64,000 nt of DNA from WHSW01 sp963846565. GTDB taxonomy: Bacteria; Actinomycetota; Thermoleophilia; Solirubrobacterales; 70-9. Below the pieces are notes generated by a model. The model had not been told where the DNA came from and made no database searches. It worked only from the letters and a program-made list of their open reading frames with translations. The DNA is taken from assembly GCA_963846565.1 (NCBI GenBank), contig CAWJWL010000005.1, positions 1,302,001 through 1,366,000 of the forward strand, read 5' to 3'. Below are positions 52,889 through 61,080 of the stretch, in pieces; positions within the stretch are counted from its first letter, which is position 1; each line of letters begins with the position of its first letter. Position numbers and translations under genes: made by a program.

Positions 52889-53722
52889 TCAAGCGGGAAC
52901 CGGGTTCCCGACGGCTGCGGCGATTCCATCCGCGACCGCCTTCGGCTGGTCGAGCGGGACGAACGTCTTGCCGTCGGCGATCTCGGCGATGCTCGCGTCG
53001 GGAACCATCGCCGCCAGCCGCTCGGCGTGGGCGAGCTTGAAGAACCCGTCCTCGGATCCCCAGACGAAGCGGATCGGACGCTCGAACGTGCGCAGGCCCT
53101 CGGCCGCGGCGAGTGTCTGCCGCTTGTGTGCGCCGGCCGTGAGCTTGCGTCCGTCGCGCTTGATCGCCTTGTCGGTGAGTGCGGGCTCGAGCCAGGCCGC
53201 GATCAGCTCTGGCGCGATCGGGTGCTTTGTGAACATGCCGTACGTGAACCGGGCGAGTGGGCCGAACCGGAACGGGATCGACATCGCGGTCATCCCGCCG
53301 GGGATGCGGGCAATCGGCGGCATGAGGCTGAACGGGAAGGGCGGGAAGTGCTCGAGCGTGTCGCAGTTGGTGAGGATGAGCCGCTCGACCCGGTCCGGAT
53401 GCGCGGCGGTCGCCATCTGGGAGATCGCGCCGCCGCTGTCATTGCCGATCAACGTCACGCGGTCGAGGCCCAACTCGTCGATGAAGGCGATCACGATCTC
53501 GGCGACGGCCGGCGGATCGAGGGCCGCGTCGGCATTCATCGGCAGGCGATGCGAGCCCAGCGGCCAGTCGGGGACGATGCAGCGGTAGCGATCGGCGAGG
53601 TGCTCCGCGACGCCGTCCCAGAGGCGGCCGTCGACGAGCAGGCCGTGGACGAACACGAGCGGCTCGCCCTCGCCGAACTCGCGGTAGGCGATCGGACCGG
53701 ACGGGGTGTTGGCGGTGGGCAT
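52889..53722 (-). CDS. Alpha/beta hydrolase, probable Asp-nucleophile type
   Basis: 277 residues. The oxyanion loop VFVHGLLVDGRLWDGV and the elbow LIGNDSGGAISQMA place Asp95 (G-x-Nu-x-G) as nucleophile, as in haloalkane dehalogenases and epoxide hydrolases rather than esterases. An acidic FVWGSEDGFF follows. The usual catalytic His near the end is not obvious (DGKTFVPLDQPKAVADGI), which leaves activity uncertain. It is the last gene of a three-gene operon: its ATG directly follows the SnoaL stop. Confidence 0.82.
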   Translation of the reverse strand: MPTANTPSGPIAYREFGEGEPLVFVHGLLVDGRLWDGVAEHLADRYRCIVPDWPLGSHRLPMNADAALDPPAVAEIVIAFIDELGLDRVTLIGNDSGGAISQMATAAHPDRVERLILTNCDTLEHFPPFPFSLMPPIARIPGGMTAMSIPFRFGPLARFTYGMFTKHPIAPELIAAWLEPALTDKAIKRDGRKLTAGAHKRQTLAAAEGLRTFERPIRFVWGSEDGFFKLAHAERLAAMVPDASIAEIADGKTFVPLDQPKAVADGIAAAVGNPVPA

Positions 53723-54160
53723 CTACTTGCCTCCTAGGAGTCGGATTCGGGTGAATTTCGGCCAGGCGCGCGGCCGGGTGAGGACCGCGCGCAGGAGCGG
53801 GGTCGGGTCGAAGTACGCGCGGCGCTCGGCCACGAGGCCGTCGCGGAGGACGATTCGATCCACGCAGGGCCAGCTGATCGGCTTGTCACCGAGCGTCCCG
53901 GCGAGCGTGAACGAGATCATCAGCACATCGCCGGCCTCGTTCGCTGCCGACTCGTGGACGTCGGCGTGGAGATCGGGAATGAGCGCAAAGGTCGGACGGG
54001 CGAACTTCTCACGGAATGCCCGCTTGCCGACGAGGACCGGGAGCTGCGGCTGGATCATCCGGACGTCGTCGGTGAAATGCGGCTCGAAGAAGTCGGCGAA
54101 CGCGTCGGCGCTCGCCGGCCGCCTCCAGCCCTCGGTGAACGTCTCGGCGAACGCCGTCAA
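53723..54160 (-). CDS. SnoaL-like/NTF2-fold protein (second in operon)
   Basis: 145 residues from TTG 54160, which overlaps the stop of the gene upstream (TTGA). NTF2-like cone fold: FADFFEPHFTDDVRMIQPQL, VLVGKRAFREKFA, DVLMISFTLAGTLGDKPISW and CVDRIVLRDGLVAERRAYFD. Such proteins act as small isomerases, hydrolases or binding proteins for polyketide- or steroid-like compounds. With the hydrolase and the paired SnoaL gene it forms a small catabolic unit. Substrate unknown. Confidence 0.8.
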   Translation of the reverse strand: MTAFAETFTEGWRRPASADAFADFFEPHFTDDVRMIQPQLPVLVGKRAFREKFARPTFALIPDLHADVHESAANEAGDVLMISFTLAGTLGDKPISWPCVDRIVLRDGLVAERRAYFDPTPLLRAVLTRPRAWPKFTRIRLLGGK

Positions 54161-54585
54161 GCGATCCCCAGCTGTTCCAGGCCCGCGGCCCAGTCGAGGT
54201 AGGTGTGCTTGGCGTCGATCAACCCGTTCGACGCGGTGATGATGTCCGCGGCGTCGATCGAGATCCGCGCTCCCGGATCCGCTGTCTGCTCGCCGACGGG
54301 GAAGGGGAGCGCGAGGGTGCCGCTCATCGTCCAGCGCACCGACCAGCCCCATTCGGCCTCGTGGAGCTCCTGCTCCGAGAAGGCGAGATCGGGGAACTGT
54401 GCGAGGAAGGCGGCGAAGCCGTCGCGGATCGCCGCTCGGCCCTCGAGCGGCCCGACGGCGCCGGAGTGGAGCTGGAAGATGCCGTCCTCGGCGTGGTACG
54501 CGGCGATGCGGTCCGCGTCGTGCGAGGCCCAGGCCGCGGAGTAGTCGTCGATCAGTTCGCGGGTGCTGCCGGAAATAACATGCAT
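54157..54585 (-). CDS. SnoaL-like/NTF2-fold protein (first in operon)
   Basis: 142 residues from ATG 54585. Blocks: ELIDDYSAAWASHDADRIAA, YHAEDGIFQLHSGAVGPLEG, IRDGFAAFLAQFPDLAF and the strand WSVRWTMSGTLALPFP. It ends with a helix DAKHTYLDWAAGLEQLGIA, typical of nuclear-transport-factor-2-like enzymes. It has no Shine-Dalgarno sequence; its start codon lies inside a putative operator, so the message is probably leaderless. It is divergent from the TetR gene. Confidence 0.8.
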   Translation of the reverse strand: MHVISGSTRELIDDYSAAWASHDADRIAAYHAEDGIFQLHSGAVGPLEGRAAIRDGFAAFLAQFPDLAFSEQELHEAEWGWSVRWTMSGTLALPFPVGEQTADPGARISIDAADIITASNGLIDAKHTYLDWAAGLEQLGIA

Positions 54586-54614
54586 GCAGTAGGTAATAAC
54601 ATACAGACAGTATG
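54575..54614. promoter_or_regulatory. Tandem TetR operators covering both divergent start codons
   Basis: Two 17-base copies, ATAACATGCATGCAGTA (54575-54591) and ATAACATACAGACAGTA (54596-54612), match at 14 of 17 positions with a 21-base step (two helix turns). The second is part of the perfect inverted repeat CATAC-N5-GTATG (54600-54614). The first covers the SnoaL ATG and the second ends on the tetR ATG. The sequence is AT-rich against its background. Confidence 0.75.
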
Positions 54615-55211
54615 AATGTCAACGTGAAGAGATCTCAGGCGGAGCGGTCGGAGACGACCAGGGCCGCATTGGTCGGCGCCGGCCGCCGCCTGTTCGCCGA
54701 GCGCGGGTACGCCGACGTCGGCACCGAGGAGATCGTCCGCGAGGCCGGGGTCACCCGCGGCGCCCTCTACCACCACTTCGAGGGCAAGCGCGACCTGATG
54801 CGGGCGGTCTACGAGCAGCTCGAAGCCGAGCTCTCCGCCGAGTTCGGGAGCCGGATCACGCCCGGAGCGGATCCGCTGACGGTGCTGCGCGAGGGGGCGG
54901 ACACGTTCCTCGACCAGTGCCTCGAGCCCGAGGTCCAGCAGATCGCGCTGCTCGACGCGCCCGCGGTGCTCGGCTGGGACCTGTGGCGGGAGATCAACGC
55001 CAAGTACGCCCTCGGGCTGATCGAGGCCGTGCTGCGACACGGAATCGAGATCGGCGAGATCCGTGAGCAGCCGGTCAGACCGCTCGCTCACGCCCTCATC
55101 GGAGCGCTCGACGAGCTCGCGATGGTGGTCGCCCGTGCGGAGGATCCACGCGGCGCGCGGGCGGAGGTCGGCGAGACCCTCGGATCCCTGTTGAGGGGAT
55201 TGAAGCCGTAG
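54612..55211 (+). CDS. TetR/AcrR-family regulator of the SnoaL-hydrolase operon
   Basis: 199 residues. DNA-binding domain ALVGAGRRLFAERGYADVGT, then EEIVREAGVTRGALYHHFEG and KRDLMRAVYEQLEAELSAEF. The helical C-terminal domain has DTFLDQCLEPEVQQIALLDA, as in a common actinobacterial TetR subfamily. Its own ATG lies within the operator and lacks a ribosome site, implying a leaderless, self-repressed transcript. It is divergent from the SnoaL genes, its likely targets. Confidence 0.9.
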   Translation: MNVNVKRSQAERSETTRAALVGAGRRLFAERGYADVGTEEIVREAGVTRGALYHHFEGKRDLMRAVYEQLEAELSAEFGSRITPGADPLTVLREGADTFLDQCLEPEVQQIALLDAPAVLGWDLWREINAKYALGLIEAVLRHGIEIGEIREQPVRPLAHALIGALDELAMVVARAEDPRGARAEVGETLGSLLRGLKP

Positions 55212-55227
55212 CTAAACTCAGGGGACC

Positions 55228-55434
55228 ATGAAGACCGGGATCCACCCCGACTACACGCTCGCCCACGTGCACTGCTCGTGTGGGAACGAGTTCTACACGC
55301 GCTCGACCAAGTCCGATCTCCACGTCGAGATCTGCTCCGCCTGCCATCCGTTCTACACGGGCAAGCAGAAGCTGGTCGACACCGGTGGCCGGGTCGAGCG
55401 CTTCCAGCGCCGCCAGGCCCGCAGCAAGAGCTGA
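55228..55434 (+). CDS. rpmE: 50S ribosomal protein L31 (zinc-binding type)
   Basis: 68 residues. Typical L31: MKTGIHPDYTLAHVHCSCGN, FYTRSTKSDLHVEICSACHP and FYTGKQKLVDTGGRVERFQR. The Cys residues in CSCG and CSACH form the zinc site, marking the zinc-containing (C+) form. It is intact and heads a conserved order rpmE-DUF1385-prfA-prmC-sua5 whose later members are all frame-damaged. Confidence 0.95.
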   Translation: MKTGIHPDYTLAHVHCSCGNEFYTRSTKSDLHVEICSACHPFYTGKQKLVDTGGRVERFQRRQARSKS

Positions 55435-55471
55435 AGCTCGAAGCCCGCGGCTCGACGAACGCCGCGACGGC

Positions 55472-56489
55472 ATGAGCACCGACGCGGGCGCCGATGCCCG
55501 ACGGCCGGCTGGTCGCATCGCGCGACGCGCCGATCGGCGGCCAGGCGGTGCTCGAGGGCGTGATGATGCGCGGCGTCTCGACCTGGGCCGTCGCCGTCCG
55601 CAAACCGAGCGCCGAGGACCTCGCGACGATCGCGGCGCCGGCTCGGCGCCGAGGCCGATCGAGGTCACCTCCGAGCCCCTCGTCTCGTGGGCGAAGCGGC
55701 ACCGGATCCTGCGCCTGCCGGTGATCCGCGGCGTCGTCGCCCTCGGCGAGTCGCTGAAGATCGGCTTTCGGGCGCTGGCGATCTCCGCCAACGCGCAGAT
55801 GCCCGAGGCCGAGGAGGGCGAGGAACGCCGAGCCGATCGGCGGCTTCATCTGGGCGCTGACGATCGCGCTCTCGCTCGCGCTCGCGATCGGCCTCTTCTT
55901 CGTCGTCCCGGTCGGCGCCACGAGCCTGATCAAGGACGAGCTCGGCTCCGCCTTCCTCTTCTGGCTCGTCGAGGGGATCCTGCGGACGGCGATCTTCATC
56001 GGTTACATCGTCGCTCATCAGCCGCCTCCCCGACCTGCGGCGGGTCTTCGAGTACCACGGCGCCGAGCACAAGACGATCTCCTGTTACGAGGCCGGGGAC
56101 GAGCTGATCCCCGCCCGCGCCGAGCTCTACTCCCGCTTGCACCCGCGCTGCGGCACCAGCTTCCTGCTGATCGTGATGGTGCTCGCGATCTTCGTCTTCG
56201 CCCCGATCGGCCTGCCCGCCTGGTACTGGCTGCTCGCCTCCCGGATCCTCGGCATCCCGCTGATCGCCGGCCTCTCCTACGAGGTGATCAAGTGGGCGGG
56301 CAAGCAACCGCCACAAGCGCTGGGTCCGCGCGCTGATGTGGCCGGGCCTGATGCTCCAGAACCTGACGACGCGCGAGCCCGACCGCGAGCAGCTCGCGGT
56401 CGCGATCGCCGCCCTCGAGGCCGTGCTCGCGGTCGAGAGCCCCGAGCGAGCAGGCCAAGGACCCGCACGCGATCGAGATCGTCGCCTAG
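55472..56489 (+). pseudogene. DUF1385 membrane protein, multiple frameshifts
   Basis: Expected ~330-residue protein recovered by joining frames: DAPIGGQAVLEGVMMRGVST (diagnostic), PIEVTSEPLVSWAKRHRILR, LPVIRGVVALGESLKIGFRA, a helix pair ALTIALSLALAIGLFFVVPV, then LRRVFEYHGAEHKTISCYEA (DUF1385 signature), HPRCGTSFLLIVMVLAIFVF and KRWVRALMWPGLMLQNLTTR. Breaks are near 55493, 55637, 55832, 56013, 56316 and 56447. Function unknown; it is often beside prfA/rpmE in actinobacteria and other Gram-positives. Because every family block survives, the breaks are probably sequence errors. Confidence 0.82.
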
Positions 56490-56581
56490 CCCCACGAACG
56501 CGAGACGGGGCTCAGGGGTTATATGCACCCGGAACGTTCGTCTCGGTGCACTGGGCTGAACGTGGCTAGCCTGACCGGGCC

Positions 56582-57684
56582 ATGATCGAGCAGCTGGTCG
56601 AACAGATCGAGGGCCGCTTCGCCGAGCTCGAGCGGCAGATGTCGCGATCCCGAGGTGATCGCCGACCGCGAGCGCTACGCCGAGGTCGGGCGCGAGTACC
56701 GCGAGCTCGAGCCCGCGCACGAGCTCGCCGCCGAGTACGCGACGCCTGCAAGGACGACCTCGAGGGCGCCCGCGAGCTGCTCGCCGAGGAGGACGGCGAG
56801 GACGAGGAGCTGCGCGAGGTCGTCGACGAGGCACCGGCGCGGCTCGCACGAGCTCGAGGACGAGATCCGCCTGGCGATGGTCGAGCGCGACCCCAACGAC
56901 GACAAGAACGTGATCGTCGAGATCCGGGCCGGGACCGGCGGCGACGAGGCGGCGCTGTTCGCCGGCGACCTCTACAAGATGCTGACCCGCTACGCCGAGG
57001 AGCGCGGCTTCACGACCGAGGTGCTCTCGCATCTCGGCGGCGGAGGTCGGCGGCTTCAAGGAGGTCGACCTTCGCGATCAAGGGCGACGGCGCCTACTCC
57101 GTGTTCAAGTTCGAGGGCGGGACCCACCGCGTCCAGCGGGTGCCGAAGACCGAGTCGCAGGGGCGGATCCACACCTCGACCGCGACGGTCGCGGTGCTGC
57201 CGGAGGCCGAGGAGGTCGAGGTCGAGGTCGCACCAGAACGATCTGCAGATCGACGTCTACCGCTCCTCGGGCCCGGGCGGCCAGTCGGTCAACACGACCG
57301 ACTCGGCGGTGCGGATCACCCACAAGCCGACCGGGATCGTGGTCTCGATGCAGGACGAGAAGTCGCAGCTTCAGAACCGCGACAAGGCGATGCGGGTGCT
57401 GCGCGCCCGGCTCTACGAGCGCGCAGATCGCCGAACAGCGGCGGCCGATCGCCGCCGAGCGCCAGTCGCAGGTCGGGACCGGCGAGCGCTCGGAGAAGAT
57501 CCGCACCTACAACTTCCCCCAGGGCCGGGTCACCGACCACCGGATCAAGCTGACCGCGCACAACCTCGACGAGATCCTCGACGGCGACCTCGACGAGTTC
57601 ACCGACGCGCTCGGCGCCGAGGAGAAGCGCGCGCGGCTCGAGGCGCAGACGGCAGAGACCGTCGTCGCCGCAGGGCGCGGGTGA
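56582..57684 (+). pseudogene. prfA: Peptide chain release factor 1, multiple frameshifts
   Basis: RF1 reads UAA/UAG and is essential. Joined frames give a complete ~360-residue factor: MIEQLVEQIEGRFAELERQM, IVEIRAGTGGDEAALFAGDL, FKFEGGTHRVQRVPKTESQG, the catalytic GGQ loop in YRSSGPGGQSVNTTDSAVRI, and IRTYNFPQGRVTDHRIKLTA. Seven single-base breaks are inferred near 56645, 56739, 56845, 57030, 57067, 57230 and 57423. A cell could not lose RF1 so gently, so the breaks are best explained as errors in the sequence. The stop overlaps the GTG of prmC (GTGA). Confidence 0.88.
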
Positions 57685-58521
57685 GCGCCGGCACGGTCGG
57701 CGAGGCGCTCGAGGCGGCTCGTCGACGCACTGCGGCGGCTGGCGTCGACTCGCCGCGGCTCGACGCCGAGCTGCTGCTCGGCGCGGCCACCGGCGATCGA
57801 CGGCGCGACTCTGCTCGCGTCGCCGGACGCCGGCCGTCGAGTGCGACCGCAGGCGCGCGCGCGTTCGGCGAGCTCGGTCCGCCGGCGGGTGCAGCGCGAG
57901 CCGGTCGCCTACATCCTCGGGCGCAAGGGCTTCCGCCGCATCGAGCTCGAGCGTCGACCGTCGGGTGCTGATCCCGCGCCCGGAGACCGAGCTGCTGGTC
58001 GAGGTCGCGCTCGAGCTCGGGCCGGCGACCGTGCTCGACGTCGGCACCGGCTCCGGCGCGGTCGCGCTCGCGGTCGCCGACGAGCTTCCCGGCGTGCGCG
58101 TGTGGCGGCGACGGACACGTCGCCGGCGGCGCTCGAGGTCGCCGGCGCCAACGCCGAACGACTCGGGCTCGAGCGAGCGTGTCTCGTTCTCGGAGCCGTG
58201 CCGGCGGGCGCGTCGATCTCGTCCTCGCCAACCTCCCCTATGTGGCCGAGGACGAGTGGGCGGGGCTGGCGCCCGGAGATCACGCGAGTACGAGCCGCGC
58301 GAGGCGCTCGTCGGCGGGCCGACGGGCTCGACGCGATCGACGAGCTGCTCGGCCGGATCGCGCACGGCGAGACCTCGAGACACCCGGCGATCGCGCTCGA
58401 GGTCGGGGCCGGCCAGGCCGCGACGGTCGCCGAGATCGCGCGGCGCGCGGGATTCGAGCGCGTCGAGACGCGGCGCCGACCTGGCCGGGATCGAGCCGGG
58501 TGGTGGTCGGGGACGCGGTGA
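57681..58521 (+). pseudogene. prmC: Release factor glutamine methyltransferase PrmC, multiple frameshifts
   Basis: Methylates the Gln of the GGQ loop of RF1/RF2. Joined frames give the expected enzyme: AGVDSPRLDAELLLGAATG, RRVQREPVAYILGRKGFRRI, VLIPRPETELLVEVALELG, the SAM motif VLDVGTGSGAVALAVADELP, VDLVLANLPYVAEDEWAGLA with the NPPY-like NLPY motif, and ALEVGAGQAATVAEIARRAG. About a dozen breaks lie between 57795 and 58510, the densest damage in the window. The NLPY in place of NPPY is seen directly in one frame. It is coupled to prfA by overlap and ends overlapping the start of sua5. Confidence 0.85.
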
Positions 58522-59109
58522 GGACGCCGCGCTCGAGCGCTGGATCGCCTGCCGGCGGCGTCGCCGTCTTCCCGGCCGACGGGCTCTACGGCCTCGCCTG
58601 CGATCCGCTCGAACGCCGAGGCGATCGCCCGCATCCACGAGCTCAAGGGCCGCGACGACGGCAAGCCCTCGGCCGTCCTGTACTTCTCCCCGCTGGCGAT
58701 GCGCGAGCTGCTCGGCATCGGTCGGCCCGCGCACCCGGGACGCCTTCGGCGCGCTGCTGCCCGGGCCGGTCACCCTCGTCGTCGCCAATCCCGAGCGACG
58801 CTACCCGCTCGCCTGTCGCGAGGATCCGGAGCGCCTCGGCGTGCGCTTGATCGACGGGCCGCTGGCCGGGGCGATGTGCCCGATCTTCCAGACGAGCGCC
58901 AACCTCACCGGCGAGCCGCAGCCCCGGCGCGCTTCGAGGACGTCGACCCGGCGATCGTCGCGGCTGTCGACCTGGCGATCGACGGCGGCGAGCTGACCGG
59001 GATGCCGTCGACGGTCGTCGACATCACCGCGATCGAGACGGGCGGGGCCTGGTCGATCCTGCGCGAGGGCGGACTGCCCGCCGCACAGGTCGCCGAGCGT
59101 CTCGGCTAG
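58518..59109 (+). pseudogene. Sua5/YciO/YrdC-type threonylcarbamoyl-AMP synthase, frameshifts
   Basis: Makes threonylcarbamoyl-AMP for the t6A37 modification of ANN-decoding tRNAs. Joined frames give ~195 residues: GGVAVFPADGLYGLACDPL, AIARIHELKGRDDGKPSAVL, AFGALLPGPVTLVVANPERR, LGVRLIDGPLAGAMCPIFQT, SANLTGEP and PSTVVDITAIETGGAWSILR. It lacks the extra Sua5 domain, so it is of the short YrdC (TsaC) type. Breaks are near 58521, 58555, 58613, 58720 and 58925; the last 185 bases are clean. The stop overlaps the convergent TetR gene by 4 bases. Confidence 0.85.
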
Positions 59110-59714
59110 CGCGCCGCCGCGACGATTCCGCGGACCAGCATCGCGCGCGCCGCGGCGAGGTCGCGCGTCGCGGTGCCTTCGATCCGCTCCAGGGCCATGC
59201 CCTGGACGGCGGCGATCAGGAGCGTTGTCGTCGCTCGCGCTCGCGCCTGCGGGAGGCCGTCGCGGGCACCGCGGAGGAGGTCGATCAGCACCTGTCGCCA
59301 CTGCCCGTTGATCGCGGAGATCGTCGCCCGGACATCCGATTCGACCACCGACACGGCGGCGAGGTCGAAGTAGACCCGGGCCACCCGCGGGTCGTCGGCG
59401 GCGATCCGGTCGACCTCCTCCGCGACTCCGCGGACGACCTCCTCGACCGTGACGGCACCCTCGACGGCCGTGAGTACGGCCGCAGTGATCTGCTCCGCGA
59501 TCGCACTGCCGGCGGCCGCGACGAGGCCCTGCTTCGAGCCGTAGTGGTAGGAGACGAGCCCCTTGTTCTCGCCCGCGCGCGCGGCGACCTTGGCGATCGT
59601 CGTGCCCGCGTAACCCTCCGACTTGAGCGTCTCGATGCCGGCTTCGAGGATGCGCTCGCGGGCGCCGGTCGACGGTCGGCCCGGACCGGGCCGCCGTGTG
59701 GCGAGCTCGGTCAA
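59106..59714 (-). CDS. TetR-family regulator coupled to the R2lox-like gene
   Basis: 202 residues from TTG 59714, overlapping the stop of the oxidase gene (TTGA), so both are made from one message. DNA-binding domain ERILEAGIETLKSEGYAGTT, then IAKVAARAGENKGLVSYHYG and SKQGLVAAAGSAIAEQITAA. The helical C-terminal part is ordinary for the family. It probably represses its own operon through the palindrome at 60744-60767. Confidence 0.88.
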   Translation of the reverse strand: MTELATRRPGPGRPSTGARERILEAGIETLKSEGYAGTTIAKVAARAGENKGLVSYHYGSKQGLVAAAGSAIAEQITAAVLTAVEGAVTVEEVVRGVAEEVDRIAADDPRVARVYFDLAAVSVVESDVRATISAINGQWRQVLIDLLRGARDGLPQARARATTTLLIAAVQGMALERIEGTATRDLAAARAMLVRGIVAAAR

Positions 59715-60694
59715 GCGGCCGCGCCCAGCTTCGCTGGGTCGAGTCCCATCGCCGCGAGCTTCTTCGACAGCGCCTTCGTCGCGTACTCGAAGATCTCCGA
59801 CGAGTGGTAGAACGGCGTCTCGAAGTCGTACGGATCATCGACCCACGGCGGCACGAACACGAGCGGCGCCACCGGCAACGTCTCGCGCAGCGTGGCGAGG
59901 ATGATCTCCGCGTTCGCCTCATCGGCCTTGATCGCGTCGGAGAGGAACTTGACGCCGAAACCCACGTGCCGGGACTCGTCGCGGTTGACCGCCGTGAACC
60001 CCTGCACGAACCCCGGGAACCAGTCCCGCTCCTTGAGCGACTTGATCATGAAGCGGGCCGCGCTGAGGGCAAGCATCCCCTCGATCACGACCATGTAGAC
60101 GGTGACGCCGCGGACGAGGGAGGGGAAGTCCGTTGGGTCTTCACGCAGGCGCTCGGCGGCGTCGTGCAGGATCCCGTCGAACAGCGTCTTCCAGTCTTCG
60201 TTGACGACGGAGCGGTTCTGGTCGAGCATCTCTCCGATCCCGGGAGCCTCGTCGCCGAAGACCTCGCGGTAGAAGCGGTCCCAGAAGACGACGTGCTTGG
60301 CCTCGTCTGAGATCTGCGTCGTCAGGAACAGCTGCGCCTCCTTCTGAGGCGTGGCGAGTGCGAACGGGATCAGCTCCACCGTGACGCGATCCTCGGCGAT
60401 GAAGAACTGGGAGAACCCGAAGCGGAGGAAGCGGCGCTCGTCCTCGGTGAACATGTCCGGGTCGGCCCACTGGCGGGCGTCCTCGGTGAAGTCGAAGTCC
60501 TCGGTGGACCAGTGCTGGCGCTGCCAGCGCATGAGCAGCTTTTCGTAGGAGGGGGCGGCCTCGATGATGCGGTCGAGCCCCGACATCACCTTGTCGATGT
60601 CGCCGTCCATGAGGATCTGGAGGGCCTGCTCGTCGGTCGGCTCGGCTTCGGCGGTACCGATGCCGTTACCGGATCCGTTCTCGCTGCTGCTCAC
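59711..60694 (-). CDS. R2-like ligand-binding oxidase (R2lox) / ribonucleotide-reductase-beta-like protein
   Basis: 327 residues from GTG 60694, with ribosome site AGGAGG 10 bases upstream. Ferritin-like dimetal site: Glu101 (FFIAEDRV), Glu131/His134 (SDEAKHVVFW), Glu205 (VYMVVIEGM) and Glu240/His243 (RDESRHVGFG). Val104 and Tyr200 stand at the positions (Glu+3, Glu-5) that form the Tyr-Val ether link in R2lox proteins, which bind Mn/Fe and a fatty-acid-like ligand. No ribonucleotide reductase large subunit is adjacent, favouring R2lox over a class I beta subunit. Natural substrate unknown. It forms an operon with the TetR gene. Confidence 0.85.
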   Translation of the reverse strand: MSSSENGSGNGIGTAEAEPTDEQALQILMDGDIDKVMSGLDRIIEAAPSYEKLLMRWQRQHWSTEDFDFTEDARQWADPDMFTEDERRFLRFGFSQFFIAEDRVTVELIPFALATPQKEAQLFLTTQISDEAKHVVFWDRFYREVFGDEAPGIGEMLDQNRSVVNEDWKTLFDGILHDAAERLREDPTDFPSLVRGVTVYMVVIEGMLALSAARFMIKSLKERDWFPGFVQGFTAVNRDESRHVGFGVKFLSDAIKADEANAEIILATLRETLPVAPLVFVPPWVDDPYDFETPFYHSSEIFEYATKALSKKLAAMGLDPAKLGAAA

Positions 60695-60743
60695 TGTTGG
60701 TGCCTCCTTGGGCTTCGACGGTGTCGTGGGTGGGGCCGCGACG

Positions 60744-60767
60744 ATTATTGATCAAGCGACTAATAAT
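60744..60767. promoter_or_regulatory. Candidate operator of the R2lox-TetR operon
   Basis: AT-rich inverted repeat with arms ATTATT (60744-60749) and AATAAT (60762-60767), extended by GATC/GACT imperfect symmetry, 50 bases upstream of the oxidase start. It stands out strongly in 70% GC sequence. The site probably binds the co-encoded TetR protein; binding is inferred. Confidence 0.65.
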
Positions 60768-60802
60768 GTCAACCCCCACCTGCCGCGCGATATCGTCGGC
60801 AG

Positions 60803-61080
60803 ATGCCCGCGCACACCGTCGGCGCGCACCATCGGCCTCACCGAGGAGTGGTTCTTCGGCCCGCGCGCGTGGGCGAGGTTCGTGAGGACGGGCCCGCCTT
60901 GAGCAGCGCCGTCGGGGCGCTGGCTCGAGGATGCCCACGGCGAGCGTTACACCAGCGAGCTCCGCGTCGTCGCGCGCGACGAGCCGCTCCATGCCCGTCT
61001 TCCTCGTCCATCGGCTCCGACGCGTAACGTCTGTCACCCTGAGCGAGAGTCCCGTTTCGACCGACGAGGAGACCACTTGA
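60803..61080 (+). pseudogene. Small hypothetical gene upstream of glyA, frame-disrupted
   Basis: No single frame is long, but coding-like segments follow one another in three frames: MPAHTVGA, IGLTEEWFFGPRAWARFVR, EDGPALSSAVGA, WLEDAHGERYTSELRVVARD and VFLVHRLRRVTSVTLSESP. Joined, they make a ~90-residue protein whose TGA overlaps the TTG start of glyA (TTGA), as other coupled genes here do. About four single-base breaks are implied. No family recognised. The same stretch could be non-coding; the overlap and composition are the only support. Confidence 0.4.

Noticed and set aside
55472..59109. Programmed ribosomal frameshifting in prfA and its neighbours
   Set aside because: Known programmed sites occur once per gene with a slippery or stop-codon context. 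Here there are up to a dozen per gene with no shared slippery heptamer, in both directions. Sequence error is far more likely; kept only as a point to exclude.
59711..60694. Calling this gene a ribonucleotide reductase beta subunit
   Set aside because: The metal ligands alone would allow it, but there is no alpha subunit nearby and the Val104/Tyr200 pair and length fit R2lox better.
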